62,101 bases of DNA from an uncultured Methylococcaceae bacterium (GTDB lineage: Bacteria > Pseudomonadota > Gammaproteobacteria > Methylococcales > Methylomonadaceae): NCBI GenBank assembly GCA_903945375.1, contig CAJAVP010000069.1, positions 1-62,101 of the forward strand, written 5' to 3'. Shown piece after piece: positions 55,785 to 62,101 of this stretch. Position numbers and translations under genes: made by a program. The first letter of the stretch is position 1, and the number at the start of each line of letters is the position of its first letter. A model generated the notes under the pieces. It was not told the DNA's origin and ran no database searches. It saw only the letters and a program-made list of their open reading frames with translations.

Positions 55785-56951
55785 ATGCCAATAAAAACTC
55801 CAATTTATCTTGATACCGCATCAACAACACCAGTTGATTCGTTTGTGGTATCAAAAATGATGTCCTTTTTAGGTGTTGAGGGTTGTTACGCCAACCCATC
55901 CTCTACAGCTCATCGATTAGGTCAAGAGGCGGCATCTGCGATAGCTGTGGCTCGAAAAACTGTCGCCGCCGAATTTCGGTGTAAATCGGATGAAATCATA
56001 TTCACTTCCGGAGCAACAGAGGCTAACAATATGGCTTTACTGGGTATTGCGCGTGCGTACTCATCTCGGGGAGGTCATATTGTTACGTCTGCTATAGAGC
56101 ATAAATCTGTACTTGAATGCTGTCACGCGTTAGAGCGAGAAGGATTTGAAATTACTTATCTTACGCCCAATTCCGCTGGTTGGATTGACGCAGAATCAGT
56201 TAAACAGGTCTTGCGACCGGATACCCTAATGGTTTCACTCATGCACACCAATAATGAAACAGGGGTGCAACAGCCAATACCTGCCATAGCCGAGATATTA
56301 ACTGAAGCGGGTATACTTTTTCACGTTGATGCTGCCCAAGCTGCGGGTAAATTTTTACTTGATTTAGATGAAATACCCATTGATATGCTTTCAGTGTCGG
56401 CTCACAAATTTCATGGGCCTAAAGGCGCCGGGTGTTTAATTGTTCGGAATCGCCGACGGTTACATATGAAGCCGCTCATTTATGGTGGTGGTCAAGAATT
56501 TAACCTGCGATCAGGCACGTTAGCCACGCATCAAATTGTAGGTTTTAGTGAAGCCTTACGCATAGCCGCTAATAACCGAGAGCATGATTTAGCTCACGTA
56601 ACAAAACTTAAGCTGTTCTTTCTTGCACAACTAAGATCAAAATTGCCCATTCAAGTTAATGGAGACATAGAGCATAGCTCACCTTACATTATGAATATTT
56701 CGCTAGCGGGTATTAGTAGCGATGCACTAATTAATCAACTTTTGAATGAAATTGCCATTTCTTCAGGCTCAGCCTGTTCATCAGGAACCATAGAGCCTTC
56801 CTATGTGCTTAGAGCCATGGGTATAGAAGGCGATGCGTTATATGGTGCGGTACGTATAAGCTTTAGCCGTCATCATTCAGTGAACGAAATAACTCAGGCA
56901 GTAACCTCCATCATTGCAGCTGTGTACCGTATTCAGGCTCTGAGTGAATAA
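55785..56951 (+). CDS. Cysteine desulfurase (IscS/DndA type)
   Basis: This PLP enzyme takes sulfur from cysteine as a persulfide. It has 388 residues. The PLP lysine lies in SVSAHKFHGPKGAG (about residue 205). FTSGATEANNMALLG, MHTNNETGVQQP and HVDAAQAAGK are typical, and the catalytic Cys sits in SSGSACSSGTIEPSY. There is no iscR, iscU, sufB or tusA-like neighbour, so it is not in an iron-sulfur operon. The next genes (DUF4007 and a BrxC-like ATPase) suggest it serves a phosphorothioate-type DNA modification system as a DndA-like enzyme; that is inference from context. Confidence 0.92.
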   Translation: MPIKTPIYLDTASTTPVDSFVVSKMMSFLGVEGCYANPSSTAHRLGQEAASAIAVARKTVAAEFRCKSDEIIFTSGATEANNMALLGIARAYSSRGGHIVTSAIEHKSVLECCHALEREGFEITYLTPNSAGWIDAESVKQVLRPDTLMVSLMHTNNETGVQQPIPAIAEILTEAGILFHVDAAQAAGKFLLDLDEIPIDMLSVSAHKFHGPKGAGCLIVRNRRRLHMKPLIYGGGQEFNLRSGTLATHQIVGFSEALRIAANNREHDLAHVTKLKLFFLAQLRSKLPIQVNGDIEHSSPYIMNISLAGISSDALINQLLNEIAISSGSACSSGTIEPSYVLRAMGIEGDALYGAVRISFSRHHSVNEITQAVTSIIAAVYRIQALSE

Positions 56952-57039
56952 AGTACAAATTACGTAGCAACGAACGTAATCGTTTAATCCTCATTTATTT
57001 GTAAAGGTCATCCCTCCCTATCCACTCATGCCTATGCTA

Positions 57040-57112
57040 CTAAGTAGTCGTGCAAAAATTTTTTAACAACAGTGGGATCATAATGTTAATAAATTTATAA
57101 ACCACTACTTAG
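57040..57112. repeat. MITE-like element, copy 2
   Basis: This is a 73-bp element with 9-bp terminal inverted repeats CTAAGTAGT / ACTACTTAG, sharing TAGTCGTGCAAAA and TTTTTTAACAA with the copy at 53.92 kb. It contains no gene. The rest of the gap (56952-57435) holds further small palindromes, such as GAAGCTCAAGCTTC and ACAGCTTTAGCTGT and a GCAAGC/GCTTGC pair, and no convincing gene. The gap separates the desulfurase from the DUF4007 gene. Confidence 0.78.
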
Positions 57113-57435
57113 CTTGAGAATGCAGTATGCGAAGCTCAAGCTTCACATGGCAATAGACAGCTTTAGCTGTTTACTCCATATTAGCTTATCATCAACAGAG
57201 ATTGACAACGCTGTCATATCACCAGCAATTCTCATTATGAAAAGTAATGCAAGCTCTGCTTGCCTGTGTTGACTTGCAGGCAAAGCCTTCACTCCTTTAA
57301 TTTGCGGTGAATGTCCTAATGAAAATTGCTGTCATATCACAACAAATTAAATCTCATTGATAATAAGTGTTAGAATGCGGAAAATTTAGTTTTGCCAATC
57401 AAATTAAACTACATTAAATAACAACGATTCGAAAG

Positions 57436-58359
57436 ATGGAAAGTCTGCTCAAACCATTTTCCCCGCAAAAAGCTTCGTTTGGTCGTCATGAGACTTTTAC
57501 GCTACGTTACTCTTGGCTAACTAAAGGCTACCAAGCATTTATACAAAATCATGCTATTTTTTCATCAGATGAAGCCACTATTGACTTAGGGGTCGGTAAA
57601 AACATGGTTAACGCAATCAAATATTGGTTGCGAGCAACTACCCTACTCACCGACACGGCTGATGGTTTGCTTGCAACACCAATAGGAAAGGCAATTTTTT
57701 CCGAGGATGGTTGGGATCCTTATCTTGAAGACGAAGCGACTATTTGGCTAATTCACTGGTTACTGGCTACTAATTCCGAATTAGCGACCGCGTGGTATTG
57801 GTTTTTTAACTGTTTTCATAAATCAGAATTTACTAATGAAGAAGCCTCAGAAGCATTGGCTGATTTTGTCAGAATCAATTTATCAGGCAAACATTCAGAA
57901 AAAACTGTCAAACAAGAAATTGCAATGATGTTAAGAATGTACTGTCCACCCAAGTTAACTGCAAAATCCCAGCTTGAAGAGGGTTTAGATGCACCTTTAA
58001 CATCATTAAATTTGGTTATGGCGGCTGAGGGATCACATCTATATCGCTCCTATGCAAGCACACAACCTAACCTGCCGATAAGTTTGATTGGCTACGCAAC
58101 GAATGAAGTGTTAAATCAACGACGTGTTGAAACGCTTCCCATTAATGATCTGATGTATGGACAAGCTCACGGTATTGCTATCGGCGGCGTGTTTAGACTG
58201 ACAGAAAACGCGCTGTTGGCAAAATTAGAAAATCTGGTTGCAGCGTATCCAAAAGTTTTCCAAATCAACGAAACAGCAGGCATTAACCAATTATTTAGAA
58301 TTGATAACAGCGTTTCATCGTTAGATTTCTTAAGTGATCATTATCAAGCAACGGAATGA
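57436..58359 (+). CDS. DUF4007 family protein of a defence-type locus
   Basis: This 307-residue soluble protein has an N-terminal signature typical of DUF4007 (FGRHETFTLRYSWLTKGYQA), and then helical segments including WLIHWLLATNSELATAWYWF. I recall DUF4007 genes beside DndC-like sulfotransferase genes and BrxC-like ATPases in BREX type 4 and phosphorothioation-linked defence islands; the molecular role is unknown. Its stop overlaps the start of the large P-loop ATPase gene (ATGA), so the two are certainly linked. The frame is intact. Confidence 0.87.
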   Translation: MESLLKPFSPQKASFGRHETFTLRYSWLTKGYQAFIQNHAIFSSDEATIDLGVGKNMVNAIKYWLRATTLLTDTADGLLATPIGKAIFSEDGWDPYLEDEATIWLIHWLLATNSELATAWYWFFNCFHKSEFTNEEASEALADFVRINLSGKHSEKTVKQEIAMMLRMYCPPKLTAKSQLEEGLDAPLTSLNLVMAAEGSHLYRSYASTQPNLPISLIGYATNEVLNQRRVETLPINDLMYGQAHGIAIGGVFRLTENALLAKLENLVAAYPKVFQINETAGINQLFRIDNSVSSLDFLSDHYQATE

Positions 58360-61300
58360 AGGCTTACAACATGGATAAACTAATTCAACTGGATACCCAT
58401 TACACACGCTCTATTAATTTGGAAAGAGATGCAGATTCGACTGACATCCTTAACGCCTATATTCCAACTTCACGAGCCATACAGACGCTGGACAAGATTG
58501 CAGAAACCTTCACTAAAAAATCTACGCCAAGAGCGTGGTCGCTAGTAGGCCCGTATGGGTCGGGAAAATCTTCTTTCGCTATTTTTTTGTCACATTTATT
58601 AGAAAACCGAAAGCTTGATACAAATCTAAAGGCAGAAACTATTTTGCAACGCTATAACCCGGCGGTTGCAGAAAAAATCACTGCACATACAAAGGGTTCT
58701 AATGCCTACTGCATCGTATTGTTAACAGGTAGTCCTGAATCTTTAAGCAAGCGTTTTATTGATGCACTCTATCAAGCGGCGCTTCGATATTGGACAGGAA
58801 AAAAAACGTCTGTAATTATTGAAGAAATTGAGCAAGCGCGGCAGGAGCCATTAACAACCTCCATCATCATAGTATTGCTGAAGAAATTACAACTGGCAGT
58901 TAGTGAGCAATCAGGTAAAGGCATACTCATCATTATTGATGAATTAGGCAAATTTTTGGAGTACGAAGCCCGACACTTAGGGGCAAACGATATTTTCTTA
59001 CTGCAAGCGCTTGCCGAAGTGGCTTATGACGGTGGAGAAGCCAACATTCTCTTGTTGGTGTTGATGCATCAAGCTTTTGAGCAGTATTCAAAAGGCTTGG
59101 GAGCCAATCTGAAAAACGAATGGGTCAAAGTACAAGGTCGATTTGAGAGCGTCCCCTTCCTTGAGTCAGCAGAACAAACTTTACGCGTTATTGCCGCTGC
59201 GTTTCGTAACCAGCTGACGGCAATACAGCAACAAGAGATAAAACACCATACAGCAGTCATAGTTGAAGTTTTAGGCCAGCAAAATGCATTATTACCTGGA
59301 CTAAATGTTGAGCCTGCCATAGAGATTCTAAGTCAATGTTATCCGTTACATCCTATGGCAGCATTGATCTTACCGACACTCTGTCAAAAAGTAGCTCAAA
59401 ACGAAAGAACCTTGTTTAGTTATCTGGGCAGTCAGGAATACTTTGGATTTAAACACGGCGTACAACGATTAAAAGACGTAGGCGATTGGGTTTTACCTTG
59501 GGAGATTTTTGAATACTTCATCCAAAATCAACCCTCATCAACGACCGATCATCTGACCCACAGACGCTGGGCCGAGGTTATTACCGCTTTAGAACGCTTA
59601 GGTGATGCAAACGATTTAGAAAACCAACTGGTAAAAACCATCGGCCTATTTAATATTATAGGCAGTCAGGCGGGGCTTAAGGCAAGTAAAGAATTATTAA
59701 CACTGTGCTTTCCATTGTCCGTTGATGTTGATCAATACCTGACTAACCTACAAAACAAGTCCATCATCAACTATCGACAATTTAGCTCCGAATACCGGAT
59801 ATGGGAAGGCAGTGATTTTGACCTAGAAGTGGTCTTGCAAGAAACCATTCAACAGTTAGGGCGTTTTAATTTAGTAGAAACACTCACGCATCGAAACAAA
59901 TTGCCACCCATAGTTGCCAGAAAATATTCGATTCAAAACGCCACATTGCGGGTATTTAGTCCTTTTTACATCGACTCCGCAACCAAGCAGAGTTTTTACA
60001 GCAATACTGATCATCCTAGAATTCTCTTCTTCTTATCAGAGAGCCAAGATGATATTGTCAATTTTGAGAGACTTGTTAAAGAACACAGCAATCCATTAAA
60101 TATTTATGTTTTATGCGATAACGCAGCTCAACTTAAAGCTATTGTTACTGAGGCTATTGCTTTAGAAAACATTCAATCAGAACGCGCAGAGATTAAATCT
60201 GATCCGGTTGCACAAAGAGAATTGAAAGATCGTTTAGCCACTATCAAACAAACCGAATTGGAATTGCTGAATCAATATCTTGAGCAACCCGAAGTGAATC
60301 AATGGTTTTGGCAAGGCAAGCGTTTAGAGTTAGCTACGCGACGCGCATTACAACATCAGCTATCCACCGTGTTAGAAACGGTGTATGACCAAGCACCCTG
60401 GATTAAAAATGAACTGGTAAATCGCAACAAAGTGTCAGGACAAGCGAATGGCGCTAAAAATAAACTGATAGCGGCATTATTAACCAAAAGCCATTTAGAA
60501 GATCTTGGTTTTGATAGTAGCAAATATCCCGCTGAGAAAACCATCTATCGTGCCGTGTTTAAAGAACCGGGCATACACATAAAAAAGAACGATGTCTGGC
60601 AGCTAGTTAACCCGTCTGATGACAATAAATATCAATTTGCAAAAGTTTGGGATTGTATCAGAACAGTATTGGCAGACAGTTCTGCGCCAACGTCGCTGAC
60701 AACTATTTATGCACTGATGGAAAAGCCGCCTTATGGTGTTCAAAAAGGCGTGTCGTCATTAATTTTTATCGCCTACTATTTGGCCAATCAACGGTCACTG
60801 GCGCTCTATGAGAGCGGTGTCTTTTGTCCACTGGTGACTCAAGAGCTTTTTGAGATTTTAGCTAAACGACCAGAACTATTTTCTGTTGAAGCGTTTGACT
60901 TTACCGGCATAAGAGCAGACCTGTTTAATAGCTACCTAGAAAAACTGATTGGAAAAGTACCTGAAGAAACTACCTTGCTCGATATCGTCAAGCCCTTAGC
61001 GAAGTTTATTGGCCAATTACCTCAATACACGCTTGCAACAAAATCTCTGGATACACAAACCATTGCCGTGCGTGATGCGTTTCAGAATACGCAAAGTCCT
61101 ATGAAGCTTTTATTTGAAACCTTGCCTTTAGCGTGCGGTTATCAATCGTATATTGGAGCAGACTTGGTAAACGGTAATCCCAATGAATTTTTAAACGAAT
61201 TGGTTAGACATTTAAATAGTCTAAATCGAGCTTATCCAAATCTCCTTAAAAGTTTTAAAAATCAGCTCGCCGTAGCACTTAAAGAATCGACCGAATTAAG

Positions 61301-61760
61301 TCTTGCCGAACTCAGAGCAACCATAACCAAAAAATATGTCGGCTTAGAAAAATACACAGTTGATTTACAGGGACTTAAAGCGTTTATCTTACGGTTGCAA
61401 AATAACAAAGAAACTGATGAGGCTTGGCTAGAATCGGTTGCAGCTTTTTTGGGCAAAATGCCACCTGATAAATGGCTGCAAAATAATAGCTTGGACGCAG
61501 AATATCGTCTAATTGACCTGAGTGGACGCTTAGAGCAATTAGCCGTAGTGCATGCGCATCAATTACACGTTAATGCAGACACCCAAGTCACTGTATTTAG
61601 GGTAGTCAACCAAGATGGAGAAACAGATCAAGTGGCGTATTTAACTCTACAACTTAGAGATCAAGCGAGAACGATAGTTAACAATCAGCACGATTTTAAA
61701 CAGGTCGACAAACAATTAAAACTGGCAATTATTGCCCAACTTCTCAGTGAAGTTGAATAG
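58356..61760 (+). CDS. Large P-loop ATPase, BrxC-like
   Basis: The 1134-residue protein has an AAA-like ATPase domain near the N-terminus: Walker A GPYGSGKSS (residues 65-73) and Walker B ILIIIDELGKF (about 189-199). The long remainder is helical, with no methylase, nuclease or helicase motif visible. The size, position of the ATPase and pairing with DUF4007 match BrxC/PglY-type proteins, the ATPase core of BREX defence systems. A second ATG 15 bp in (MDKLIQLDTHY) is equally likely as the start. No PglX, PglZ, BrxL or DndC-like gene is in the window; they may lie beyond its right end. Confidence 0.85.
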   Translation: MKAYNMDKLIQLDTHYTRSINLERDADSTDILNAYIPTSRAIQTLDKIAETFTKKSTPRAWSLVGPYGSGKSSFAIFLSHLLENRKLDTNLKAETILQRYNPAVAEKITAHTKGSNAYCIVLLTGSPESLSKRFIDALYQAALRYWTGKKTSVIIEEIEQARQEPLTTSIIIVLLKKLQLAVSEQSGKGILIIIDELGKFLEYEARHLGANDIFLLQALAEVAYDGGEANILLLVLMHQAFEQYSKGLGANLKNEWVKVQGRFESVPFLESAEQTLRVIAAAFRNQLTAIQQQEIKHHTAVIVEVLGQQNALLPGLNVEPAIEILSQCYPLHPMAALILPTLCQKVAQNERTLFSYLGSQEYFGFKHGVQRLKDVGDWVLPWEIFEYFIQNQPSSTTDHLTHRRWAEVITALERLGDANDLENQLVKTIGLFNIIGSQAGLKASKELLTLCFPLSVDVDQYLTNLQNKSIINYRQFSSEYRIWEGSDFDLEVVLQETIQQLGRFNLVETLTHRNKLPPIVARKYSIQNATLRVFSPFYIDSATKQSFYSNTDHPRILFFLSESQDDIVNFERLVKEHSNPLNIYVLCDNAAQLKAIVTEAIALENIQSERAEIKSDPVAQRELKDRLATIKQTELELLNQYLEQPEVNQWFWQGKRLELATRRALQHQLSTVLETVYDQAPWIKNELVNRNKVSGQANGAKNKLIAALLTKSHLEDLGFDSSKYPAEKTIYRAVFKEPGIHIKKNDVWQLVNPSDDNKYQFAKVWDCIRTVLADSSAPTSLTTIYALMEKPPYGVQKGVSSLIFIAYYLANQRSLALYESGVFCPLVTQELFEILAKRPELFSVEAFDFTGIRADLFNSYLEKLIGKVPEETTLLDIVKPLAKFIGQLPQYTLATKSLDTQTIAVRDAFQNTQSPMKLLFETLPLACGYQSYIGADLVNGNPNEFLNELVRHLNSLNRAYPNLLKSFKNQLAVALKESTELSLAELRATITKKYVGLEKYTVDLQGLKAFILRLQNNKETDEAWLESVAAFLGKMPPDKWLQNNSLDAEYRLIDLSGRLEQLAVVHAHQLHVNADTQVTVFRVVNQDGETDQVAYLTLQLRDQARTIVNNQHDFKQVDKQLKLAIIAQLLSEVE

Positions 61761-61828
61761 CTTAGCTATTGACATAAAAAAGTTAAAGCTGTTTTACGCC
61801 AGCTTAGGTCATCATTAACAAAGATTAA

Positions 61829-62101
61829 CCGCGCTTTCATTCATTCGCTCTTGAACAAGAAATTTTAGCCAGTAATCGTGATATTAATTTCGACATAAAG
61901 CAGGAGTTTGAAATGTTACAAATAGAAATAGAAAAGCTGCCCAGCTTTATGATGGGGCAAGAAAAAGGCATTGTCGCAGGTGAAAGAAAAAAAGCTTTAA
62001 TGATTGCCAGGCAATTACTGAAAAAGAATTTTTCGATGCAAGACATAGCGCAAATGACCGGACTTGATATTACGGAGCTAGACTCATTGGATCAGCATTG
62101 A
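61829..62101 (+). pseudogene. C-terminal remnant of an Rpn/PD-(D/E)XK-type transposase-like nuclease
   Basis: The frame opens after a TAA and has an ATG at 61913 that would give 62 residues, but in-frame protein-like sequence precedes that ATG (ALEQEILASNRDINFDIKQE, then FE). The end reads GQEKGIVAGERKKALMIARQ, then LLKKNFSMQDIAQMTGLDIT. This is the tail of Rpn-family recombination-promoting nuclease/transposase-like proteins, where a charged EKG/EGE stretch is followed by a small helix-turn-helix-like end. The catalytic nuclease domain is absent, so this is a remnant. The window ends at its stop codon. Confidence 0.6.

Noticed and set aside
57040-57350. Possible CRISPR-like spacing of short palindromes near the defence genes
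   Set aside because: The hairpins differ in sequence and spacing. No identical direct repeat recurs at regular intervals.

Overview
The window looks like a chromosomal segment of a motile gammaproteobacterium. Conserved gene pairs support this: lptM-lysA, tsaP-like-dprA, crp/osmC/speD, ratA-rnfH, and flhA-flhF-flhG-fliA-motC-motD-DUF2802. The soluble NAD-linked [NiFe]-hydrogenase, the many small palindromic repeats and a membrane cytochrome-like protein would fit a methane-oxidising Methylococcales relative. That taxonomic guess comes from general impression and no diagnostic methanotrophy gene is present.

Layout, left to right. (1) 1-2730: a complete IS1182-like element that has cut off a PAS-GAF sensor gene. 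(2) 3147-4373: ispG, reverse strand. (3) 4757-10289: a tight five-gene operon of TPR protein, divergent J-domain protein, GrpE-like protein, DnaK-like Hsp70 and zinc-ribbon protein, which looks like a dedicated second Hsp70 machine. (4) 10581-14410: an EAL-CBS-GGDEF protein, a MIF-like protein, lptM and lysA. (5) 14714-20801: hoxF-hoxU-hoxY, an unrelated secreted LamG protein, then hoxH and hoxW (soluble NAD-reducing hydrogenase). (6) 21077-28855: tsaP-like, dprA, smg, topA, polA. (7) 28913-33802: thiC with its TPP riboswitch, a GT2/LAB_N lipid-glycosylation pair, apeB and msrB. (8) 34220-40151: a 1270-residue sensor with an ethylene-receptor-like input and a damaged EAL domain, a membrane cytochrome-like protein, and sua5. 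(9) 40383-48064: flagellar export, placement, sigma-28 and motor genes. (10) 48074-55374: rnfH, ratA, an SNF transporter, smpB, housekeeping enzymes, a Clp/Vfr-like CRP regulator, osmC and speD. (11) 55375-62101: an accessory end with repeats, a small gene broken by TGA, a cysteine desulfurase, a DUF4007 protein, a large BrxC-like P-loop ATPase and a nuclease-family remnant. This end resembles one edge of a BREX/phosphorothioation-type defence island.

Themes. Cyclic-di-GMP signalling recurs: two complete GGDEF/EAL proteins, a truncated sensor, and a CRP-family regulator whose cAMP pocket looks altered, near flagellar genes. Intergenic gaps are rich in dispersed inverted repeats, including a MITE-like pair, one copy of which carries a nested REP palindrome. 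The two regions most worth pursuing as possible new systems are the Hsp70 operon with a J-domain lacking the HPD histidine, and the desulfurase/DUF4007/BrxC-like locus. All family assignments were read by eye from motifs and no database search was run.
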